The notes under the pieces: generated by a model
What the model was told of the DNA's origin: nothing
The model's input: only the letters and a program-made list of their open reading frames with translations
The model's database searches: none
Program-made: the position numbers and the translations under genes
Shown here: in pieces, positions 57,243 to 64,000 of the stretch
How positions within the stretch are numbered: the first letter of the stretch is position 1
How the letters are laid out: the number at the start of each line of letters is the position of its first letter
Assembly: GCA_016125185.1 (NCBI GenBank)
Contig: WGMG01000002.1
Span: 1 to 64,000 of the forward strand
Direction: 5' to 3'
Origin: Armatimonadota bacterium
GTDB lineage: Bacteria > Armatimonadota > Fimbriimonadia > Fimbriimonadales > Fimbriimonadaceae
DNA length: 64,000 nt

Positions 57243-60200
57243 ATGTATCAGGTTGAACGAAACGGACGACTTATCTACGAAGCCGACGCCTGCGGCATCG
57301 GATTCCTGGCTTCCCGAAAAGGGGTTGCTCAGCGCGAGCTTGTCGAGCAAGCTTTGTCCCTTACCAAACACTTCGACCATCGTGGTGCGCCTGGCCATGG
57401 CGCGGGTCTCCAACTCGATATTCCGTGGGCGCTCCTGGTTGATCGGTTTCCGAACCATAGCAAGCTGATCGTTCAGCACGATGTGGCGCTAGGCATGTTC
57501 TTCCTTCCGTTTGAGCCGCGGCTTCGCCAGAAATGCATTGAGGAAGTCGAGCGAATCGCCGCGCTCGCGGGCGCGACCTGTCTGGATTGGGCCGATGTTC
57601 CGGTCGATCCGTCGGCCTTGCCCGAGAATTCCAGCGCTCGACGCACGCTTCCGAAGGTTCGACAGGCGATATTTAAGCGGCCCGATCACATGAGCGAAGA
57701 GGGCTGGTTTGCGTGCCGCTACCTGCTGCGAATCGCCATCGAGGACAAGATGTACCAGTTGGCGGGCGACGAGTTTGCGGTCGTCTCGCTTTCGAACCGA
57801 ACGGTCGTTTACAAGGGCCTTTCCGAGCTTTCGAAGATCGGCGACCTTTACCCCGATTTGATGAGCCGCGACTTTCAGTCTCGGTTCGTGCTGTTCCACA
57901 GCCGCTACTGCACCAACACCACGACCGCGTGGCGGCGCGCCCAGCCATTTTGGGGCATCGCTCATAACGGCGAGGTTTCGACGATCAGCGGCAACGTTTC
58001 GTGGATGCAAGCAATCGGGCGAGACCTGATCCGCAACCTCACCGAGCGGTTCCCACAACTGACCAAGCTATCGAAGCAGGTCGATTCGATCATTTGTCCG
58101 GGCGGTAGCGATACGGCCAACCTGGACGACATGACGATTGCGTTGATCGCCGGTGGCATGAGCTTTCCACAAGCGCTTTTGGCGTTGTTGCCTAGCGCTG
58201 AGTCGGCTCTGTCGGAAGACGATCCGCTTCGCGATTTCTTTGCCGCTTCGCGAATCTACCTTGGCGCGTGCGACGGACCGGCGGCGATCGTCGGATGCGA
58301 TGGTGACGTCGCTTGCGCGCACCTCGACCGCAACGGCCTCCGACCGCTTTGGTCGCTGACCACCAAGGAGTATGTCTTGGCGGTATCGGAGCTAACGGGC
58401 ACCATCGACCTCGGCGAAATTGAGGACCAGCGGGTGCTCGGCCCAGGCGAGACGATGTTGATCGACCTTCGCAACGGGCGCATGGCGTTCGAGCATGAGG
58501 TCAAGCAGATGGTCAGCCGCGAGCCGTATCCGATGCCGTTCGCGCGAATCGAGCGAGCCAAGCCGTCCGGCGAGAAGCTGGAGTACGTGGTCGAGAACCT
58601 GACGCAGGTGCAGAAGTCATTTGGCATGGGCAAGGAGGATGTCGAAGTGCTCCTCGGCCCGATGGGTGAGACGGGCTATCCGCCGGTCGGCGCGATGGGT
58701 AACGACACCTCTCCGGCAGCGATGCTCGACGTGCTACCGCGCCGCATCGAGGACCACTTCAAGCTTCGATTTGCCCAGGAGACCAGTCCGCCCATCGACC
58801 CCGTTCGCGATGCCTGGGTGTTCGACGAAAGCGCAACTTTTGGCGACCGAAGCGGCCTTTGGGTGAACGCCAGCGGCCCGTTGTTCGAGTTCTCGCATCG
58901 GGTGCTTGGCCTGGCCGACATTAACTGGCTCCAGCATCGCACCGGGGTGCGCACGGTTTCCCTTTTGGTGCCTTCGGATTCAGACCTCGACGAAGCGATT
59001 CAGGCGAAAGTCGATGAGATCGTGGCGTTGCCGGCGGCTTCGGGCGTCATCATTCTTTCGGACCGGACGCCTACGGCTGAGCAAATCGCTTTGCCAAGCC
59101 TGCGCGTGTTGTCCCGGCTGCACAATACGCTGGTCGAGACGAACCAACGACACCGATTCGGCCTGGTGGCCGAGGTCGGCATTTGGGATGTGCACCACTG
59201 TGCTCTGCACCTGACGCTCGGCGCGGACGCGGTGTGCCCCTGGCTTGGCATTGCGTCGGTCGGCAAGGACTGCGAGGCTAACCTTCTGAAGGCGCTTCGG
59301 GCCGGTGTGGTCGAGGCGATGTCGATGATGGGTGTGACGCCGTCGTCGGCCTACTGCGGCGCGAAACTGGTCGAGGCAGTCGGCTTGGACTTCGAATTTC
59401 TCGGACAAGAATTTGTCGGAGTGCCAGGGCACGTTTCCGGCATCGGTAGCGGGATTCTGAACGGTGAGTGGAAGCAGTTCCACGCGGCAGCGTTTGCGGA
59501 CGAGGAGCCGCTGGTGGACGCAGGCGAGTTTCGACATACGCGGGACGGACGACCGCACTTCAACAACGCGCAGATCGTGCGATCGCTTCAGTCGGCTAGC
59601 GGCTACACGCGAAAGATTCACGAACATAAGCCGGGCACGAAGGAGGCTTATGAGTCGTACGCCAAGCTGGTTGCCGAGCGGCGGCCGATCACGCTTTTGG
59701 ACGTGCTTCAGATCAAGAAGGGCGACGCGGTGCCGATCGACGAGGTCGACAGCGTCGAATCGATTTTGTGGCGGTTCATGGCTCCCGGCATGAGCGAAGG
59801 CGCACTGAGCGAGCCGGCTCACCGAGCCATCGCGCGGGCGTTTAATATTCTGCGTCGGTACTGCCTGATCAATGGCAAGCCCGGGCGCGGGATCGGGCCT
59901 ATCGCGAACTCTGGCGAGGGCGGCTTCGACAAGGGCCGAATGCTGAAGTCGGATGGCAACCGAAGCGTGCAGTACGCAGGTGGACGCTTTACGATCACGC
60001 CTTGGACGGCCTCGACGGCGGACGAAGCGGAAGTGAAGTTTGCCCAAGGCGCGAAGCCGGGCAAAGGCGGACAGCTTCCGGGAAAAAAGGTTTCACCGAT
60101 GGTCGCGGTTCGACGCGGTTGCGAGCCGGGCTTTGAGCTCGTCAGTCCGCCGATCAACCATAACCTGTACAGCATCGAAGACGTGAAGCTTCAGCTTGAG

Positions 60201-61712
60201 GCGTGGCGACACCTGAATCCGCGCGTGAACTGCGCGCTGAAGTACGTGGCGACGACGGGCGTGGAGATGGTCGCGGTAGGCGGCGTGAACGCCGGGGCGA
60301 ACCGAATCCACATTAGCGATGGATGCGGCGGCACGGGCGCGGCGAAGCGGGTGGACCAAAAGCACTCTGGCTTGCCGGTGGTTTCCGTCCTGCCGACGGT
60401 GCAGGACATGCTGGTGGAAGAGGGCATTCGGCACCTAGTCGAAGTGAGCGTGGACGGCGGAATTCAGAGCGGCGAACAGGCCCTGAAATTCTTCCTGCTT
60501 GGCGCGGATAAGGTCGGATTTGGAACCAGTCTGCTGATCGCTATCGGGTGTTCGATGCTTCGAAAATGTAACCTGAGCGGCCCCGATCCGAACGATCCGA
60601 CGGGCAAGCGACGGCTGGGATGCACGCCGGGCGTGGCGACCCAGGATCCCGAATTCATCGCGCGATTTACGGGCAAGGCGATCCACGTTGCGCGGTTCCT
60701 GCGGTTCATCGCCGAAGAGGTTCGCGAGCGAATGGCAGAGGCGGGTATTCGACGCTTGGACGACGTGATCGGACAGCGAAACCTGCTGGAGGTCAAGCCG
60801 AACCTGGAGGGCAAGGCGGCGATGATGGACTTTTCTTACCTCGTGAACGCGCCGGGCGAGCGATGCCGCATCCGCGACTACGAGCTTCAGACGCGAATGA
60901 ACATGCCGACCATCGACCAACAGGAGATTCAGGGCGCGAAGTACGTTTGCAACGGAAAGTCGCTCGAACTCGAGCGGTCGCTGACGAACGCCAACCGATG
61001 CGTCGGTGTGGCGGCGGCGGGCGTGCTGGCGCGGAAACAGGGCGACGCCGGGTTGGCGGATGCGAAGCTGACTTTCTTGAACCGCGGCAGCGCGGGCCAC
61101 TTCTACGGAGCCTATGCGGTCAATGGGTTGGAGTTCCACATGCGCGGAACCATTGCCGACTCGGGCTTCACCGCCGCTTACGGCGGCTTGGTGGCGATTT
61201 CACCGCCCCATGAGCGGACGTTCTTGGCGCTGGTCGGAAACTGCTTCGGTTACGGAGCGCGGGGCGGAAAGGCGTTCATCGCGGGTAAAGCGGGCAATCG
61301 CTTTGGCATCTGCATGCGAAAGAACCACGAGGGCGGCGGTCCGCTGTTGGTCGTAGAAGGGGTCGGCGCGAACGCATTCCAATACATGACGGGCGGCGTC
61401 GGCGTGATCCTCGGTCCGTTTGGTCCGAACCTTGGTTCGGGCATGAGCGGAGGAAAGATTTTCGTCCTCGATCCTACGCTTTCGAATGTGAATTCGAAGT
61501 ACGCGCAGGCGTCGGCTTTGACGCCGGACGATGAGATCGAGTTGAAGGCGATTCTGGAAGAGCACGTGCTTCACACGGAAAGCAATCTCGGCAAATTCCT
61601 GCTGTGCCAGTTCGATGCAACGCGGTTTAGCGTGATTCGCACGAAGCTGAAGCCGGATTGGTTGCCGGAGTGGGATGAGGAATTGGCAAAGCAGAACCAC
61701 GAAGTAGGCTAA
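57243..61712 (+). CDS. gltB: Glutamate synthase large subunit
   Basis: This 1489-residue protein has the class II glutaminase nucleophile at C17 (ACGIGF) after a 16-residue propeptide. A linker domain, the FMN-binding synthase barrel (about 870-1190) and the C-terminal beta-helix (GXGXXGG-type repeats, about 1260-1480) follow. It makes two glutamates from glutamine and 2-oxoglutarate. The 3Fe-4S loop has C1103, C1109 and C1127; the last gap is about 13 residues longer than the usual KCHLNTCPVG arrangement. No gltD lies beside it, so the small subunit is elsewhere or ferredoxin is the donor. Confidence 0.95.
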   Translation: MYQVERNGRLIYEADACGIGFLASRKGVAQRELVEQALSLTKHFDHRGAPGHGAGLQLDIPWALLVDRFPNHSKLIVQHDVALGMFFLPFEPRLRQKCIEEVERIAALAGATCLDWADVPVDPSALPENSSARRTLPKVRQAIFKRPDHMSEEGWFACRYLLRIAIEDKMYQLAGDEFAVVSLSNRTVVYKGLSELSKIGDLYPDLMSRDFQSRFVLFHSRYCTNTTTAWRRAQPFWGIAHNGEVSTISGNVSWMQAIGRDLIRNLTERFPQLTKLSKQVDSIICPGGSDTANLDDMTIALIAGGMSFPQALLALLPSAESALSEDDPLRDFFAASRIYLGACDGPAAIVGCDGDVACAHLDRNGLRPLWSLTTKEYVLAVSELTGTIDLGEIEDQRVLGPGETMLIDLRNGRMAFEHEVKQMVSREPYPMPFARIERAKPSGEKLEYVVENLTQVQKSFGMGKEDVEVLLGPMGETGYPPVGAMGNDTSPAAMLDVLPRRIEDHFKLRFAQETSPPIDPVRDAWVFDESATFGDRSGLWVNASGPLFEFSHRVLGLADINWLQHRTGVRTVSLLVPSDSDLDEAIQAKVDEIVALPAASGVIILSDRTPTAEQIALPSLRVLSRLHNTLVETNQRHRFGLVAEVGIWDVHHCALHLTLGADAVCPWLGIASVGKDCEANLLKALRAGVVEAMSMMGVTPSSAYCGAKLVEAVGLDFEFLGQEFVGVPGHVSGIGSGILNGEWKQFHAAAFADEEPLVDAGEFRHTRDGRPHFNNAQIVRSLQSASGYTRKIHEHKPGTKEAYESYAKLVAERRPITLLDVLQIKKGDAVPIDEVDSVESILWRFMAPGMSEGALSEPAHRAIARAFNILRRYCLINGKPGRGIGPIANSGEGGFDKGRMLKSDGNRSVQYAGGRFTITPWTASTADEAEVKFAQGAKPGKGGQLPGKKVSPMVAVRRGCEPGFELVSPPINHNLYSIEDVKLQLEAWRHLNPRVNCALKYVATTGVEMVAVGGVNAGANRIHISDGCGGTGAAKRVDQKHSGLPVVSVLPTVQDMLVEEGIRHLVEVSVDGGIQSGEQALKFFLLGADKVGFGTSLLIAIGCSMLRKCNLSGPDPNDPTGKRRLGCTPGVATQDPEFIARFTGKAIHVARFLRFIAEEVRERMAEAGIRRLDDVIGQRNLLEVKPNLEGKAAMMDFSYLVNAPGERCRIRDYELQTRMNMPTIDQQEIQGAKYVCNGKSLELERSLTNANRCVGVAAAGVLARKQGDAGLADAKLTFLNRGSAGHFYGAYAVNGLEFHMRGTIADSGFTAAYGGLVAISPPHERTFLALVGNCFGYGARGGKAFIAGKAGNRFGICMRKNHEGGGPLLVVEGVGANAFQYMTGGVGVILGPFGPNLGSGMSGGKIFVLDPTLSNVNSKYAQASALTPDDEIELKAILEEHVLHTESNLGKFLLCQFDATRFSVIRTKLKPDWLPEWDEELAKQNHEVG

Positions 61713-61824
61713 CTCAAGACTGGCCTACTGCCTTACGCCGTTCACGAATCGAAGCGTGGAATGCGAAACCGGTAGGAGGCTACTTACCAGACGCCAAACT
61801 GGGTAAGGAGCAGATTTGGCACTC

Positions 61825-61866
61825 AGATCAGATTAGTTGCTTTAAGCAACTAATCTGATCTATCAT
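61825..61866 (+). promoter_or_regulatory. 37-bp palindrome and promoter of the MarR-GNAT unit
   Basis: A perfect palindrome with 18-bp arms (61825-61842 and 61844-61861) around a single T has the core TTGCTTTAAGCAA. TATCAT (61861-61866) is the likely -10 box, with TTGCTT (61837-61842) 18 bases before it. The site is well placed for autoregulation by the MarR domain. It could also act as the end hairpin of the gltB mRNA, but no U-run follows. Confidence 0.8.
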
Positions 61867-61877
61867 ATCTTCAAAAT

Positions 61878-62765
61878 ATGTCGAAGACTAAACTTTCTAG
61901 TCAAGTGGCAGCGATTCGCGAGTTCAATCGCTTCTACACGGCTAAACTGGGGCTGCTTCGCAAGCACCACCTCGACAGTGAATTCTCGCTCACGGAGGCA
62001 AGAGTGCTGTTCGAAATTGGTTTGACGCCGGAGACCACGGCACGGAGCCTTGCGGAGCGTTTCGATCTCGATCCTGGCTACTTGAGCCGTGTCATTGCCA
62101 CTCACACAAAGCGCAGCCTCGTTATTGCAACGCAGTCCGAGATAGATGGACGCGAAAAGCATCTTTCACTCACAGAAGCAGGCTTGGAAGCGGTTAAGGC
62201 AATTGATCAAAAATCAGCCAAGGAAGTCGAAATGATATTGTCGTCAGTGAGCCCCAGCGACCGAAAGAAACTGACGGATGCGGTTTCAACCATTCAGTCA
62301 ATTCTTAGTAAGGACACATTGGAAATCACAAAGCTCACCAACATTGATCCCGACGCCGTCGCTATTATTCACGAATACTACGATGCCGTGGATGTCATCG
62401 TCCGAGATCCGGACGAGAAGCTGACGCAGATCGTCGAGGATACGAAGTCGGGGTTCTGGGTTGCGTCGCTCGGCGGTGCGCTGGTTGGGTGCGTGATCCT
62501 GCGCCCGTTGCCTTCCGTGCCAAACGCCAGCGAATGCAAGCGCCTGTATGTTCGCCCTGAGGGGCGAGGCAAGCGTATTGCCGACCGTTTGCTGACCGAG
62601 ATGGAGGACTTCGCGAAGGAGGTTGGGTACGAGTGGGTGTACCTCGATACCCACGACGGATTGCAGGCGGCGATCAATCTGTATCGAAAGCGAGGGTACG
62701 AGCCGTGCGAACGGTACAACGACAATCCGCAAGCCACCGTCTTCCTGCGCAAGCGCCTCGATTAG
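61878..62765 (+). CDS. MarR regulator fused to a GNAT acetyltransferase
   Basis: This is a 295-residue protein. Residues 1-145 are a MarR winged helix (FSLTEARVLFEIG, TARSLAERFDLDPGYLSRVIATHTKRSLV). Residues 150-295 are a GNAT domain (ECKRLYVRPEGRGKRIADRLL with the acetyl-CoA loop, AINLYRKRGYEPCERY). Such fusions are widespread and may couple DNA binding to an acetylated small molecule. It starts 12 bases after the -10 box and the palindrome. The XRE-cupin gene follows by 18 bases and is probably in the same unit. Confidence 0.93.
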   Translation: MSKTKLSSQVAAIREFNRFYTAKLGLLRKHHLDSEFSLTEARVLFEIGLTPETTARSLAERFDLDPGYLSRVIATHTKRSLVIATQSEIDGREKHLSLTEAGLEAVKAIDQKSAKEVEMILSSVSPSDRKKLTDAVSTIQSILSKDTLEITKLTNIDPDAVAIIHEYYDAVDVIVRDPDEKLTQIVEDTKSGFWVASLGGALVGCVILRPLPSVPNASECKRLYVRPEGRGKRIADRLLTEMEDFAKEVGYEWVYLDTHDGLQAAINLYRKRGYEPCERYNDNPQATVFLRKRLD

Positions 62766-62783
62766 GGCATAATTGGGCCACGC

Positions 62784-63458
62784 ATGAAGGAGCGCGACCC
62801 CAAAGCCGAAAAACAGGCCAAGCGCCTCCTCAAGAAAGTCGATGCGGCCACGTTTGGACAGCGCCTCAAACGTCTGCGAATTCGCCAAGGTCTCTCTGTA
62901 CGGGCGCTGGCCGAGATGGCCAACCTCAACAAGAACTCGATTGTGCGGATAGAGGCCGGGCACTTGGGCTATCCCAGCACGATCATCAAAGTCTGCGAAG
63001 CGCTCGGAATCCACCTTGATCGTCTTTGTCGCGGTGATGAAGGCACCGATACGTCCTCGGCGGTTCATCGCCACGAACAAGATCGTTGGTTCGACCTTCA
63101 GGGTCTAGTCGAGGGACCAATCGGCGATGCCGAAACCCCACTGTCCCAAGCCGAGCGACGACAATATGCCGAGCAAGGCATTGAAACCCAAATGGTTCTG
63201 TTTCAAAGCCGTCCGAGCGGTGGCAAGTTGTGGCCAGGACTTATCGAACTCTACGGACCAAGCCGATCTCGAGCACACCCAGGCGAGGAGTTTGTGTATG
63301 TCCTCTCTGGCTCGCTTACCATCATAATCGGGAACGAGAAATTCGATTTAGCTGCGGGCGAGTCAATCGGATTTTGGCCATCGGAGCCCCACAGCTATGC
63401 CCCTGCGAAAGATTCGGAGCTTCCGACACGTATTCTCTGCATCCGCATCGACCCCTAG
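62784..63458 (+). CDS. XRE-family regulator with C-terminal cupin
   Basis: This is a 224-residue protein. Residues 23-80 are the helix-turn-helix (FGQRLKRLRIRQGLSVRALAEMANLNKNSIVRIEAG). Residues about 130-224 are a cupin (AHPGEEFVYVLSGSLTIIIGNEKFDLAAGESIGFWPSEPHSYAP), likely binding a small ligand or metal through its histidines. HTH-cupin regulators often control polyamine or amino acid metabolism; no target is evident here. It is the second gene of the MarR-GNAT unit. Confidence 0.92.
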   Translation: MKERDPKAEKQAKRLLKKVDAATFGQRLKRLRIRQGLSVRALAEMANLNKNSIVRIEAGHLGYPSTIIKVCEALGIHLDRLCRGDEGTDTSSAVHRHEQDRWFDLQGLVEGPIGDAETPLSQAERRQYAEQGIETQMVLFQSRPSGGKLWPGLIELYGPSRSRAHPGEEFVYVLSGSLTIIIGNEKFDLAAGESIGFWPSEPHSYAPAKDSELPTRILCIRIDP

Positions 63459-63480
63459 AGAGATTTTGGAACAAAGTGAA

Positions 63481-63496
63481 AGTACAATACTGTACT
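63481..63496 (+). promoter_or_regulatory. Palindrome and -10 box before the YwqK-like gene
   Basis: AGTACA-ATAC-TGTACT is an inverted repeat that contains TACAAT (63483-63488), a -10-like hexamer. The ATG follows at 63513 without a clear ribosome site. Confidence 0.5.
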
Positions 63497-63512
63497 AATC
63501 TTTGAGTTCAAA

Positions 63513-64000
63513 ATGATTCACTATTTAGCCGTCGTCTGCTTGCATCTCCAAACTTCGCCTTTCCCGCCTGTCGATCCAAAGGAACTCAAGGCCGCTTTGG
63601 CTAAGGGGTGGAAGCTAAAGGAGTCCACCGATGACGATAGCGGGGTATTCCGTCGCTTTTTCGTCGCCACCAAGGATGGTCAAGAACAGATCCAGGGGGT
63701 CTATCATAGCTGGTTTAAGTCGGGAAAGCCCCGAACCATCGCGTTTTATCGAGACGGCGCACGGCAAGGCAAGGGAACGTGGTGGCACGAGACGGGCAAG
63801 AAGTGGCGCGAAGGAACCTACAAAGACGACAAATTCGACGGGATATGGACCACCTGGGATGACGAAGGGCGGAAGATTCAGACGTCGGGGTATAGGGACG
63901 ACATGCCCGACGGTCCTTCGCAGTTTTGGTCGAGCGATGGCAAAGTCACGGCCGCCGGCACTTACAAGATGGGTGTGCCCGAAGGAAATTGGACCATCTC
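63513..64000 (+). CDS. MORN/YwqK-like repeat protein, cut by the window edge
   Basis: The frame is open from the ATG at 63513 to the window end (at least 162 residues). A short signal sequence (MIHYLAVVCLHLQTSPFP) is followed by repeats such as FKSGKPRTIAFYRDGARQG, WHETGKKWREGTYKDDKFDG and WDDEGRKIQTSGYRDDMPDG. These are MORN-type beta-hairpin repeats found in YwqK-like proteins. The role is unknown. Confidence 0.8.
   Translation, partial: MIHYLAVVCLHLQTSPFPPVDPKELKAALAKGWKLKESTDDDSGVFRRFFVATKDGQEQIQGVYHSWFKSGKPRTIAFYRDGARQGKGTWWHETGKKWREGTYKDDKFDGIWTTWDDEGRKIQTSGYRDDMPDGPSQFWSSDGKVTAAGTYKMGVPEGNWTI

Noticed and set aside
1-64000. CRISPR arrays, IS elements, prophage or integrase-linked islands
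   Set aside because: No regularly spaced direct repeats, transposase, integrase or phage structural genes were found, and the tRNA-Trp has no visible duplicated 3' end nearby.

Overview
The window is a GC-rich bacterial chromosome segment carrying one tRNA, about 49 protein genes and many structured intergenic repeats. My best guess at the lineage is Armatimonadota, class Fimbriimonadia or a close relative. This is inferred from the mixture of a PEP-CTERM exported protein, a futalosine-pathway menaquinone enzyme (MqnE), a Hen1-Pnkp RNA-repair pair, two BlaI/M56-peptidase modules, a bacterial alpha-2-macroglobulin and a DUF1800 protein. No rRNA, IS element, phage gene or CRISPR array was seen, so this looks like ordinary chromosome and not a mobile island.

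Layout. 1-1.4 kb: tRNA-Trp and small unknown genes. 1.4-6 kb: a secreted GH13 amylase-like enzyme behind a PEP-CTERM protein that seems to share its C-terminal domain. 6.6-8 kb: ECF sigma and anti-sigma. 8.3-10.5 kb: BlaI repressor plus M56 peptidase with two clear operators. 11-15 kb: RNA repair (hen1, pnkp). 15.2-22 kb: a polytopic membrane protein, an alpha-2-macroglobulin and VanW, all translationally coupled. 22.3-23.3 kb: AHSA1/ArsR pair. 23.7-27 kb: mqnE and a class III nucleotide cyclase unit. 27-31.6 kb: mutS2, cdd and two lipoproteins. 31.7-35 kb: single genes (DNRLRE-like protein, ankyrin lipoprotein, GNAT, phosphoesterase). 35-44.8 kb: metal P-type ATPase, class III aminotransferase, OsmC, Gfo/Idh/MocA, DUF1800, pyrophosphatase and secreted unknowns. 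45-49 kb: a second BlaI/M56 module and a lipoprotein. 49-57 kb: a full trans-4-hydroxy-L-proline degradation set (epimerase, oxidase, deaminase, semialdehyde dehydrogenase) followed by a globin and a large SARP/STAND regulator. 57-61.7 kb: glutamate synthase large subunit. 61.8-64 kb: MarR-GNAT fusion, XRE-cupin regulator, and a MORN/YwqK-like gene cut by the window edge.

Genome-wide habits visible here. (1) At least eight gene junctions use an ATGA stop/start overlap. (2) Several first genes have a -10-like hexamer about 6 nt before the start codon and no Shine-Dalgarno sequence, which implies leaderless mRNAs. (3) Gaps between transcription units hold a dispersed family of multi-hairpin elements in which the linkers are conserved while the stems change by compensation. 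I regard (2) and (3) as the most interesting unexplained signals in the window.
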